Notes under the pieces: model-generated | Database searches by the model: none | The model's input: the letters and a program-made list of their open reading frames with translations, nothing else | Told to the model about the DNA's origin: nothing | Part shown: positions 37,001 to 43,792 of the stretch, piece by piece | Layout: the number at the start of each line of letters is the position of its first letter | Position numbering within the stretch: the first letter of the stretch is position 1 | DNA from: a bacterium | GTDB taxonomy: Bacteria > Cyanobacteriota > Vampirovibrionia > Obscuribacterales > Obscuribacteraceae | DNA length: 64,000 nt | Reading direction: 5' to 3' | Assembly: GCA_018062085.1 (NCBI GenBank) | Contig: JAGOSY010000006.1 | Span: forward strand, 89,463-153,462 | Position numbers and translations under genes: made by a program

Positions 37001-38399
37001 AGTACTTGCTGGGGATAATCTCTCGTCAATAGCAACTGGATTGGCCACAGCAATAAATGCTAATGCCAACCTTGCTGCTATCGGAGTGACCGCTTCTGCA
37101 TCGTCAACCGTTCTCAACATCAAATCAACTTCAATCAACAACACCACTTACGCAAAATCACTTAGTGGTGGAGCTACCGAAACAATCACTCTGGCTCCAG
37201 CCACTAGCGTTTCTCAATATTCTTACAACAATCTCAACGAACTCACTGCCATTGCTGCTGGAGGTGCCACTAAATTTGAAGCAACAACCAACAAAGCACT
37301 CAAATCAGCCACGGTAAACAGCAACCCAGCCAATCTAAATTGGTCAAAGAACTTTACTGGCAATGTAACTCTAGCCAATGGCACCAACACCGTGCCTGTA
37401 GGCGCCACTGATGGTGCCAATAATACTGTCACCAATAACTACCAAGTTGCAGCCACCGGCCCAAGCAGCTCAACCCAAACACATGATGCCAACGGTAATA
37501 TGACCAGTAACGGCACTGAAACATATGCCTGGGATGCAGAGAATAGGCTAGTCAAAATTACTTACCCTGGTAGTGGTAACTATAGTCAAATTCTCTATGA
37601 TGCTAGCGGAATCAAAGGCCAGATCACTGAAACAGTTGCCAGCGTTATCACAAGCACTAAGCAATTTGTAAACTCCGGCTCTCGAATCTGCGAAGAGCGT
37701 GATGCTAGTAATGCTGTCACAAAGAAGTTCTGTTATCTGGGCCAAACAATTAGCGGCTCAAGCTACTTCTTCGCATTCGACCACCTTGGCTCAATACGCA
37801 CCCTGACAGATAGCTCTGGTGTCGCACAAGTTCAATACGAATATGCTCCGTATGGGCAGAGAACAAAGACAGCGGGCTTGATAGATTCAGACTTCCAATA
37901 CGCTGGTTACTACATGCATGCGCGGAGTGAATTGAATTTGACTGATTATAGAGCCTATAATCAAATGTTTGGTAGGTGGATAAGTCGTGAACCCAGGCTA
38001 GGTGCAAGAGATTCTAATCTCTACAATTATGTTCAGAATAGACCTATCGTTAAATTTGATCCGTCAGGCCTCTCCGGTCAATCGAGCGATAATTCTATTG
38101 GTTCCATTTTAAGGACTTTCCAGAACGCCGCTCAACAAATCCTGGGAGGTGGTGGCGGTGCCCCGCCACCACCTCCTCCTGACGAAGATGAAGATAATAC
38201 AAAGCCTATTATCAAAACTCCACTCGATCTTTGCCTTGGAGACTGTGAAGATTGGCATTGTATAGACGAGGAATGGATTAGAAAGAATGTACCTGAGGGA
38301 AACGAAAGGCGGAAGCGGCTGGCGGATGCTGAGAAAGAGCGGGATGAGTGTATAGATGATTGTTTAGAAAGGTTCCCGACACTTGCAGACTTGCTGTGA
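31089..38399 (+). CDS. Giant RHS/YD-repeat protein with N-terminal C39-like peptidase domain
   Basis: 2436 residues. A long signal peptide (hydrophobic 36-50, ALA at 57-59) leads to a TPR-like helical part (about 120-250). A C39-type cysteine peptidase domain follows, with Cys273, His344 and Asp360 in KCGSYAL, DHFAAIVGV and VKDPTF. Then come a Gly-rich linker (about 435-450), YD repeats, and seven repeats of about 95-100 residues carrying a LysM-like YTVxAGDTL core. The RHS core ends at Asp2324-Pro-Ser-Gly. The last 109 residues hold a Pro run, an acidic stretch and five Cys (CLGDCEDWHC, CIDDC). This looks like a polymorphic-toxin-style layout; the tail resembles no toxin I know. Confidence 0.85.
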   Translation: MRINRMNPGLRMTFKFNVNHRLKVGQRLASKNSRFVARLLAIGLTLLLISTTTPLNALAMSEIPHHPDTQAPPPANVQVKTGPRSVTIVKPELKFSAAPTDLELTTARVFQEPLVPMSTSAVLGENLALASAIKTFKNVSSSSGEKVGTEKLNLAPFEKFLADYPSSRWVPSVQVNLAEIKFKSGYLSEALSLFHAAWEGAKGETDRDKAVVADQAISSLLIIDARVGRKEELKKYLAQIKGRAFFGSAEQKVKGAKEGLWSMQTAPERSFKCGSYALNSILKITKTSSEMNPILEKAQSTDKGTNLAQVKDWSDQVGLNFQAAKRSKGAAFIFPCVMHWAVDHFAAIVGVDNGFYHVKDPTFDNDGQLWVTAKALEQETDGYFLVPTNKPLPAGWSPVSDEEAKKVFGKGNASGRSGNDTTPDAPENDPPSCGSGGSGGGGGTGMAQANAYSMLASLHIKDTPMAYSPPLGPEINHRFDYAHLQTNQPGTFVFTNLGQNWNFNWLSYLTVDPSTSVASVRVRQGGTEVYALSGGVYSPNFLSQALLVNMGGGVYERRMKDGSVEVYNQPDSSSPARIFLTQVKDPQGNTVSVQFDANFRITTVTDSIGQVSTINYLSNTVGNVGFYKISSILDPFGRSCSFGYDSTTTNLLSITDVVSLKSSFQYDTTSSFISQMTTPYGTTSFYYYVPGIDVYPAVGLRFTYPDGTSSVIENWIDERKSTYYWDRHALAMYPNDPVNHVYTHCELMKWTFDTNTGLEASSTQWVTHPLESTSPIYMRYPGSIGLNYAGPTNLPSSVSRNLGNFTVNLTVGGTVTPGDILVIRNDYNDVSYTVQAGDTLAKVAAGLQNAVNTSATYQANGVAAGLIGTTVSLRSERPDSRTYTKFLSVGATETLTLLSQVRQSAIATLAGPIAVGDNIIIYVEYPTRLTFIYTVQAGDTATSICASLAALINANTTWQNYGGVATPNGDNIDLVCFSPEEQLYTTAATGFENFYSHSYRSGTSQLTENQYNSAGNLTQTIDPMRRTFSYTYAANGIDLLEKRETQGTDNFLLGHWEYNAKHQPIVFIDGSAQRTEITYNSSGQVLTVKDPNNNITTNTYTGTSKATVGGTVTAGNVLTITVFDSGLAGGQKAINYTVLAGATLTTIATGIKNAINADSALAAIGVTATSAAAVVTLLSTSVNVTSYTSSVSGGATETLTLGANTWGYLTKIDGPLPGNKDITTRTFDSYGRIASETSATGYTLTFLYDAMNRRLRTTCPDTTYEQIIYDKLDVVLSRDRNGRWTQRAFDSLDQMSYEVDPLGRKTQYTWCSCGSVAVLTDPLGRQTSWSHDIQGRQTTKTYPDSSTYNYVYEQKTSNLKQRTDALSQNTIYLYNPDGSQFITMYPNAINATANAAKYWDYNFKRPTKAAKNDWGTIDYSYNNYVTSSGAIPITGGGKPQLVHNDRMANSDITFVYDAIGRTTNQSVNGAANSDTLTFDAMSRVTAESNALGNFTYAYVDDTAGSSKGSSRLASVTYPNSQVTKYTWYPNTGDERLQQIANLKTSSGPTISQFNYRYNPAGEITQWQQLQGNSSVNLNLGYDQAGQLTSSQTGSGGPSNAYLNQNYFVYDAASNRTAVQQNSVNRVKLGGTLTAGNTLTITVNDSSLTGGQEAVVYTVVGGDTLSTVATKFAAAITANTNLQALGVNASANGAVMSIKSASPNITTYTQSNGGGTATISLGVTNNFVENAVVGGTKTTGNILTITVLDPALSGGLTAINYTVLAGDTLTTMTTGLKNAINANAGLTAAGITATSVGTAITIKSTSANATTYSQSTSAGATATIALSINQNGPQTIAIGGSKTTSDTITITVYDAGLAGGLKAVTYTVLAGDTLTTIASGLAAALTADTNLQGVGISATSEGQVVTVQSNSINLTTLRETTSATATEQIALNMPANGVQTASIGGTKTTSDTLTVTTFDAGLPGGSQAIVYTVLAGDNLSSIATGLATAINANANLAAIGVTASASSTVLNIKSTSINNTTYAKSLSGGATETITLAPATSVSQYSYNNLNELTAIAAGGATKFEATTNKALKSATVNSNPANLNWSKNFTGNVTLANGTNTVPVGATDGANNTVTNNYQVAATGPSSSTQTHDANGNMTSNGTETYAWDAENRLVKITYPGSGNYSQILYDASGIKGQITETVASVITSTKQFVNSGSRICEERDASNAVTKKFCYLGQTISGSSYFFAFDHLGSIRTLTDSSGVAQVQYEYAPYGQRTKTAGLIDSDFQYAGYYMHARSELNLTDYRAYNQMFGRWISREPRLGARDSNLYNYVQNRPIVKFDPSGLSGQSSDNSIGSILRTFQNAAQQILGGGGGAPPPPPPDEDEDNTKPIIKTPLDLCLGDCEDWHCIDEEWIRKNVPEGNERRKRLADAEKERDECIDDCLERFPTLADLL
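33490..34065 (+). repeat. Two divergent copies of the ~95-residue LysM-like repeat
   Basis: Encodes NFTVNLTVGGTVTPGD...SYTVQAGDTL and IATLAGPIAVGDN...IYTVQAGDTA. They are more diverged than the later copies and interrupt the YD-repeat region of the RHS protein. Confidence 0.75.
34400..34710 (+). repeat. Isolated third copy of the LysM-like repeat
   Basis: Encodes VGGTVTAGNVLTITVFDSG, then YTVLAGATLTTIATGIK, flanked on both sides by YD repeats. Confidence 0.75.
35961..37205 (+). repeat. Four tandem copies of the LysM-like repeat
   Basis: Four consecutive units of about 100 codons. Each runs from (V/I/L)GG(T/S) through LTITVxDxxLxGG and YTVLAGDTLTTIATGL to a closing GGATETITL-type strand. DNA identity between units is visibly high, so recombination between them is likely. 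Confidence 0.85.
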
Positions 38400-38447
38400 A
38401 GTTGTTTATTTAAGGTTGATAGTTGAGGAATTGGCGGCGATTCAATC

Positions 38448-38927
38448 ATGTATGAAGACTTCACGCCTAAAGCTGAAAGAGCAATTGCACAAGCAAAATT
38501 AGAAGCTTGTCAGGCTAAAATGACGCGTATTGCTCTAAGTGACTTACTGGTTGGATTATCTCAAATTGATTGTCTTGCATCCAAAGTCTTGAGGACCTTT
38601 AACTTGACTAAAGAGAACTTCAGGAATTCTGACAATATGAGTCCAAGTCAAGCGTTGCACTCGTTTCCAGATTCAGCCCCACAGGACGAGGATTTTTCGC
38701 CCGATGTTAGGAGAATAATTTCGATTGGTCGAAAGACCTGCTCACTGTCTGGACACACGTATATCGGCACTGAGCATCTGTTGCTAGCGATTTTGCTGGA
38801 TGATGCTGGGGCCAGCTTGATGACTAACTTAGGCGCCAATCCTGAACGAATTTGCAATTATACTCTGAGACTAACAGGGCGTTTGAACGTTGACTATGCT
38901 GAATTGAGAAAGTCACTAATAGACTAG
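38448..38927 (+). CDS. Stand-alone Clp_N (double ClpA/C N-domain) protein
   Basis: 159 residues with no ATPase part. It contains two Clp_N repeats. The first (about 1-55) has FTPKAERAIAQAKLEACQ and LLVGLSQIDCLASKVL; the second (about 78-150) has FSPDVRRIISIGRK and HTYIGTEHLLLAILLDDAGASLM. ClpA/C N-domains recognise substrates and adaptors; free-standing versions exist but their roles vary. It lies 48 bases after the RHS gene, the position usually taken by an immunity gene. It may neutralise, chaperone or deliver the RHS tail to Clp proteases. That role is inference. Confidence 0.85.
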   Translation: MYEDFTPKAERAIAQAKLEACQAKMTRIALSDLLVGLSQIDCLASKVLRTFNLTKENFRNSDNMSPSQALHSFPDSAPQDEDFSPDVRRIISIGRKTCSLSGHTYIGTEHLLLAILLDDAGASLMTNLGANPERICNYTLRLTGRLNVDYAELRKSLID

Positions 38928-38981
38928 AAGAATAGTGAGCCAGAAGATATATAGTTGCGGAATCGCTGCATGCTTCATTGC

Positions 38982-39024
38982 GCAAAATTGAAAAGGTCCA
39001 CAGCGTGGGCATTTTCAATTTTGC
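38982..39024. repeat. Perfect 13-bp inverted repeat at the IS66 edge
   Basis: GCAAAATTGAAAA and TTTTCAATTTTGC flank a 17-base centre that itself contains CCAC-agc-GTGG. It is a strong hairpin without a T-run, between the Clp_N gene and the transposase stop. Confidence 0.85.
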
Positions 39025-39031
39025 AAGTAAG

Positions 39032-40657
39032 TTAGGCTACTTTTGGGGTAGGCAAAGATACCATGATTTCTGCAGGTGTTCTTTGCGGGTATTTGACCTT
39101 CCATTTGTATCGGAGCAGGTCTTCAAGGTTTTCGTCTGGATTTTCAGCAAGTCGCTGAATAACATCAGTCAAATATGCCCATGGTTCAACACCGTGACGC
39201 CGACATGTTGAAAGTATTGAAAGCACAATGGCATGGTTTTCGCCGCCCTGGTCGCTACCGAATAACAGCCATGCTTTTTCGCCCATGGCGATGTACTTCA
39301 TCTCGCGCTCACTGACGTTGTTATCAATCGCGAGTTCTCCATTGGTAACGTATTGAGTAAGCCTTTCCCAGTTGTGGATGCAGTAATAGAGAGCTTTGGC
39401 GAATGAGCTTTTTGGTTGTGCAAGTGCGTATTGCTTTTGCATCCAGGTGTAAAGGGTTTCGAGGATTGGCACTGCTTCTTCTGTGCGCATCAACTGAATG
39501 TCGTCTGTTGAGAGTTCTAATTCCTTTGCTGTGCTCTCAATTTCATAGAGAGCTTGAAACATCGCCAAAGCTTCGTTGGAGCCTTTCTTGTCGTTGTGCA
39601 TTGACTTGACAAAATATCTGCGTGCGTGAGCAATGCAGGCAACGAGAGTCGTGCCAGCGGCAGCAGAAATAGCGAGATTGCCAGAGAAGCAATCGCCTTG
39701 AAGAAAGCCGGTAAAGCCCTTCAAGAATGTTAGCGGGCCTTCTCTGCCACGACCTTCGGTGTAATCGAAAAGATTGACTGGATGGTCGTCATCGCCAAGG
39801 TGAATCCAGACTCGACCAAGTTTTATGTTCTTCTTTTTACTTCGGTCTCGCGTCTTAACCGGCGTGTCATCTGTACATATTACTCTTGAGCGCACAAGTA
39901 TTTGCTGCATGCGCCGGTACATCGGCTGAAAAATTCGAGCCACTTGTGCGTGGAAATCAGAGAGAGTTGAGCGGCTGAGATTGACTCCACTGCGGCTATA
40001 TATTTGGGTTTGCCTGTTGAACGGTAGATGGTCGAAGCCTCTGGCTACAGCTACCTGGGCAAGAAGTGCCGGTGCAGCAGTTCCGTTTACAACAGGCTCA
40101 GCTACACTCGCAACTAGCTGCGGGGCTGACTCGCAGTCAGGGCATTCGTATACCACGGAGTAAAGATCTTCCATGTAGAAGCTAGCCGGTACGAATTGAT
40201 AACGACTGTTTTGAAGAATTTCTCTAGCAGCAACACGAGCGGTACCGCAGCACTGACAAGGCAATTCTGCATCTTCCGGTGGTTTCGCGTAGACAGGTAC
40301 ATGCGGCAGATTTTCAGGCGGCTGGTTGCGAGAATGACCTTTCTTTTTCGGTTTTTCATTTGGTGGAACTAATTGTTCGTCGGTGCCTTTATCGGCAGAG
40401 TCTTCAGTAGAAGCGGCTTCAGAATCAGCTTTGGTCGCTTCAGTACTCTTGTTTGGGAACAGCAGTAATTGGCCATTGCCTTCAAAGCGCTCTGACTTTC
40501 TACCGTATTTCTCTTTAACCAGCTCACGCACGTAGTCGCCTAGTTGATTATACCTAGAGTCAATTTTCAAAATCATATCTACGAGCACGTTCTTATCTAG
40601 AGAAGAAAGTTCTTCTCTAGAATACGGATATTGAAGCTGTTGCTGGGGCGCTTTCAT
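39032..40657 (-). CDS. tnpC: IS66 transposase (TnpC)
   Basis: 541 residues. It has the N-terminal helical leader and zinc-finger-like part typical of IS66 TnpC (LPCQCCGTARV and YECPDCESAP). The DDE catalytic core covers about 195-480: Asp in VICTDDTPVK, a second Asp in QGDCFSGNLAIS, and Glu in the DNNVSEREMKYIAMGEKAWLLFGSDQGGE region. The IS66 C-terminal domain follows (HGVEPWAYLTDVIQRL). It carries out cut-and-paste DNA transposition. The gene is intact. Confidence 0.95.
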   Translation of the reverse strand: MKAPQQQLQYPYSREELSSLDKNVLVDMILKIDSRYNQLGDYVRELVKEKYGRKSERFEGNGQLLLFPNKSTEATKADSEAASTEDSADKGTDEQLVPPNEKPKKKGHSRNQPPENLPHVPVYAKPPEDAELPCQCCGTARVAAREILQNSRYQFVPASFYMEDLYSVVYECPDCESAPQLVASVAEPVVNGTAAPALLAQVAVARGFDHLPFNRQTQIYSRSGVNLSRSTLSDFHAQVARIFQPMYRRMQQILVRSRVICTDDTPVKTRDRSKKKNIKLGRVWIHLGDDDHPVNLFDYTEGRGREGPLTFLKGFTGFLQGDCFSGNLAISAAAGTTLVACIAHARRYFVKSMHNDKKGSNEALAMFQALYEIESTAKELELSTDDIQLMRTEEAVPILETLYTWMQKQYALAQPKSSFAKALYYCIHNWERLTQYVTNGELAIDNNVSEREMKYIAMGEKAWLLFGSDQGGENHAIVLSILSTCRRHGVEPWAYLTDVIQRLAENPDENLEDLLRYKWKVKYPQRTPAEIMVSLPTPKVA

Positions 40658-40664
40658 GAACTTA

Positions 40665-41048
40665 TTATACCAATTGAAGTGGTGGCGCCTGCAGTGCTTT
40701 GCGATTAATTTCAGAACGTTTTAGCTTGGCTGGACTTGGATTTATTCCGGCCAAGATCGCTGAAAAGTCGGAGGCCTCCATTTCTCCACCTTCATTTAGT
40801 TCAAGATCGGTAACCCAAGAGAAGGTGCCCCTATCAAGGCGTTTGTAGTAGAGAGCGAATCCGTCCATGTCCCAAAACAAAAGTTTCATACGGTCACGAC
40901 GACGACTGAAGAAAACGAAAACATGACCGCAGAGAGGATTCATACCGAAATGGGTAGTGACAAGACCAGAGAGCGCATCAAATGAGTAGCGCATATCAAC
41001 CAGCTGAGAGCAGACAAAAACTTTAGTAGAAGGATCGATGTTCAGCAT
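40665..41048 (-). CDS. tnpB: IS66 Orf2 family accessory protein (TnpB)
   Basis: 127 residues matching the IS66 Orf2 family: VFVCSQLVDMRYSFDALSGLV, then GHVFVFFSRRRDRMKLLFWDMDGFALYYKRLDRGTF. It is required with TnpA for efficient IS66 transposition. It overlaps tnpA by 7 bases and precedes tnpC by 7 bases, suggesting coupled translation. Intact. Confidence 0.95.
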   Translation of the reverse strand: MLNIDPSTKVFVCSQLVDMRYSFDALSGLVTTHFGMNPLCGHVFVFFSRRRDRMKLLFWDMDGFALYYKRLDRGTFSWVTDLELNEGGEMEASDFSAILAGINPSPAKLKRSEINRKALQAPPLQLV

Positions 41049-41509
41049 GGTGGCACCTCGGATCTCAAAACAGAGAAAAGTTTAGCCACGAAATCAACGC
41101 TGCAAGAGTCGCTTACGTGGAGCACTGCGCCGCCAGGTACGAGAATTTCAACGCGAGCACGTGTGCTCTGTGTCTTTATTTCAGTTGCTTTTGGCGCTGG
41201 AGTTAGATCACTTTTTCGATCAGGCACGAGCTTAATCGGTACAAACGGATTGTTTTGCAAAGCAAGAAGCGCTGCGGCGTTATCGGTAGGTGCGTATTCG
41301 CGTTCTCGAATTGATATTTCCCGACTCCATGCGTTGAATGATGACTCGGACAAATTATTCGCCTTGCAGTAAGCGCGCTTCGAGAGCTTGCTGCTTTTCC
41401 AAGCGGCAACGTGCTTCCTCCAGTAGGCTTCTTTCAGATCGTCTCTAACCCAGCGCTGCTTCGCAGCATCGCTCCGGATCTGGAACTTAGTTCTCTTTGC
41501 GCTCGGCAT
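41042..41509 (-). CDS. tnpA: IS66 TnpA (Orf1-like) accessory protein
   Basis: 155 residues. The N-terminal part (YWRKHVAAWKSSKLSKRAYCKANNLSESSFNAWSREI) is the transposase_8/IS66 Orf1 helix-turn-helix. The tail ends with the IS66-type IEILVPGGAVLHV-like strand pattern. First gene of the IS66 operon. The group II intron remnant lies immediately upstream on the same strand. Confidence 0.88.
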   Translation of the reverse strand: MPSAKRTKFQIRSDAAKQRWVRDDLKEAYWRKHVAAWKSSKLSKRAYCKANNLSESSFNAWSREISIREREYAPTDNAAALLALQNNPFVPIKLVPDRKSDLTPAPKATEIKTQSTRARVEILVPGGAVLHVSDSCSVDFVAKLFSVLRSEVPPC

Positions 41510-41574
41510 GTTCTGGCCTCCATTTACATGAAGGCATCATGCCTCAGTTCTAGTCAGTGGAACAAGGTCGGGTA

Positions 41575-41602
41575 AGCCGGAGGGCGTCGCCGCCCTCCGG
41601 CT
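41575..41602 (-). ncRNA. Domain V-like hairpin of the group II intron
   Basis: AGCCGGAGGGCG pairs perfectly with CGCCCTCCGGCT around GCGA on the minus strand. It begins GAGCCGG like many bacterial domain V elements. It lacks the two-base bulge that catalytic domain V needs, so it is either degenerate or a different hairpin. Confidence 0.4.
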
Positions 41603-41842
41603 CCCCTAAGAAACTGATCGTGAAGATTACCCTTCAATCAGCTCAAGCCTCCAGCATCGTTCGAACTTTGCTAGCGGTGCTTCTCTCGCGTTCTGAAGCT
41701 CGGTGTTTTCGGGTTTTCCGAAGCTCCCAGTATTCCGCTAGTTCTGGATTATCAGGGCTAGCAGCGCCGCGCACTTTGGTGAAACGTCGAATTGGGGTAT
41801 CACTTGGATTTATAAGAAATTCCTTGACTCGCTCTCCACCCT

Positions 41843-41882
41843 CAATGGGAATGGTGGCAATTTCATGCCACCATTCCCATTG
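41843..41882. repeat. Perfect 17-bp inverted repeat at a maturase frameshift
   Basis: CAATGGGAATGGTGGCA and TGCCACCATTCCCATTG with a 6-base loop. The frame changes within the right arm. Confidence 0.95.
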
Positions 41883-42659
41883 TTGCGCACGAAGTATTTA
41901 GCCTTTACCCATGAGTAGCTTTTACTGGGATGACGACGCAGGCACCACTTCCAGATTGCCATCCAGAGTTGGTGCTTTACGTAGTCAAACACCTGCTTAC
42001 TAGAAGCGTGTCGATAGTACCCCGCCCAGCCCCTGAGGATGAGATTAAGGTATTGAACTACTTCTTCGGTTTTCACCGCTGGATGCTTTCGCAACCACAG
42101 GCGAATACGTTGGAGCAGGTCAAATACCTTCATCTTTTGTGGCTTCACGAGACACGCACCACGATGCTGCCGAATGTTGAAACCAAGAAAGTCAAATCCA
42201 TCTTGGATATGAACAATCTTGGTCTTCTCCGGGTGTAGCACCATGCCGCGCTCAAGGAGCCATTCCTCGATGACTGGTAGAAGTGCTTGCAGGTCTTCCT
42301 TACGACGCGCTGTGACGATGAAGTCATCAGCATATCGGACAAAGCCGCCGATTCCAGCAGTGAGTTTTTGTAAGCCATCAAACGCTATATTCGCGATGAC
42401 GGGACTGACAACGCCACCATGCGGGACACCGGCAGTAGTGTCACGAAAGACTTCTGCTTCAACGGAACCTGCCTTGAGCCACTGTTTCACCAACTCTCTG
42501 GCTGGGAAGAATTCGAGCTTAGAGAGAAGGAAATTATGGCAAATTGTGTCGAATGCACTCTTGACGTCTGCATCAAGAACCCAGCGGTCTTTGCCGTGCC
42601 TATTTAGGCAGCGCCAACATTGTTCGATGGCGTCGTGGCAGCTCCGTCCTGGGCGGAAT

Positions 42660-42696
42660 CCATACTGTGAGACTCAAACTGAGTCTCACAGTATGG
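42660..42696. repeat. Perfect 17-bp inverted repeat at a second maturase frameshift
   Basis: CCATACTGTGAGACTCA and TGAGTCTCACAGTATGG with a 3-base loop. The frame changes within the left arm, and the other arm carries a Trp-to-Cys change at a conserved position. Confidence 0.95.
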
Positions 42697-43130
42697 CTCC
42701 AGAGCATTTTTCACGACTGTTTGTGCGATACGGTTCTGAATTGTTAGAATACCCAACGGTCGTTGCTTACCGTCAGCCTTTGGGATATACACGCGCTTGG
42801 CAGGTTTTACCTTCCAGGTTTGTGTTCTTTCAATTTACGGGCCAGTTTCACGCGAGCTTTGGGCGTCAGCACCAATTGTTTGTCAACTCCTGGTGTCCGT
42901 CTACCCTTATTCTCTTGTGTTACTCTGCGCACAGACAGAAGCAGGTTAGAGAAACTTCGCAGCATCAGCTTCATCAGGCTACGCACCTGCTTCCACTGAG
43001 CATTCTGGGATACCCGGAAAATACGTCGTCTCAAGTTCCGAACTCTTTTCCTGACGGCCTGCCAGTTGATGGCCGACCAGTCATTGAGTTCCTTGGTTCC
43101 GATGTCTTGCAAGACTCTATCTTTTGCCAA

Positions 43131-43792
43131 GGTTAAGTCCTCTAACTGAAGTAATTCCGTTTGAGACCAACTGGAAGTTAGCCATCTTTCGATGCGAGCA
43201 TTGCCCTATCTCCTCCATTACAGAGAAGCATTCGCTTTCTCCAGTCTCCTTTACCTCCTGGGCATTGTCTCTTCCTTGCGGTCGAGCTACTCTTGGAGAG
43301 AGCCCATGAGGCTTACCATGTTGAGATCGAATGACAAACTATCAGTCAGGGCTCTACCACTATTCCGACGGGAGTTTAGATACCACGCACTCGACCGGTG
43401 TGACCGACTGCCAACCCGCTTGCCTTTTGGCTATGGTGATTCAGCCTCTTGCACCATTCGTCCGATTACGGAATTGAGCGTAATTCACTTGCGTTAGTCC
43501 TGATTGATTATTCCTCTTGGCTCTTTACCCAGTTGAGGCTGTACGCATCGAGCCTTTCGTACCCTGCTTACGATGGGTTCATTACTTACTGCCACCGCGG
43601 GTGAAGTCAGTGACTTCTCTTACGCGAGGACCGGGAGTGGTACGTCCCGGGGAAGATGTCTTCCATTCATTTTGTCGCACTCACCGGACAGACACCTACT
43701 TGAACGTGGTGCCAGTATGGTGCACGACTTGAATTGTGGATTGCATGCTGCGTACGGAACTTACTAATTTAGTCACTGAAGTTCTCAAAGTT
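43131..43792 (-). other. Non-coding stretch: 5' ribozyme part of the intron and flank
   Basis: 660 bases without a convincing gene on either strand. Most of it should be group II intron domains I-III. The part from about 43681 to 43764 may be exon sequence belonging to the IS66 right end. Confidence 0.55.

Larger units (their letters stand above)
39027..41540 (-). mobile_element. IS66-family insertion sequence
   Basis: Three genes in the IS66 order tnpA-tnpB-tnpC on the minus strand, all open and full length, so the element may be active. The exact ends are uncertain. An imperfect inverted match between about 38950-38973 and 43745-43764 suggests the true ends may enclose the neighbouring group II intron. 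GTAAGTT, compatible with IS66 termini, occurs at 39027 and, inverted, at 43764. No 8-bp target duplication was found. Confidence 0.85.
41643..43130 (-). pseudogene. Group II intron reverse transcriptase/maturase, broken by three frameshifts
   Basis: Read across frames, the protein runs from MAKDRVLQDIGTKEL (RVT_N), through [15 protein letters not shown] and [18 protein letters not shown] text, to the catalytic GFVRYADDFIVTA and GFDFLGFNIRQH. It continues through the maturase domain LRGWAGYYRHA to WEWWHEIATIPIEGG and TPIRRFTKVRGAASPDNPELAEYWE. Frame breaks lie near 42810 (HKP/KVKPAKR), 42662 and 41880. Each is explained by loss of one base. The last two sit in perfect 17-bp palindromes. The YADD site is intact, but no full-length protein can be made. 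Confidence 0.88.
41560..43680 (-). ncRNA. Group II intron remnant (ribozyme plus maturase)
   Basis: The maturase pseudogene (41643-43130) is preceded on the minus strand by about 550 bases of non-coding, structure-rich sequence, as expected for ribozyme domains I-III. A candidate 5' end GTGCGAC lies at 43680. A 12-bp stem with a GCGA tetraloop at 41575-41602 occupies the domain V position. Boundaries are approximate and the intron is probably inactive. Confidence 0.6.

Noticed and set aside
41557..43136. Plus-strand open frames across the intron
   Set aside because: They mirror the minus-strand maturase, whose RT motifs are clear once frames are joined.
39019..43772. 8-bp target-site duplication around the IS66 and intron block
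   Set aside because: The bases outside the candidate ends (TTTTGCAA and TAATTTAG) do not match.
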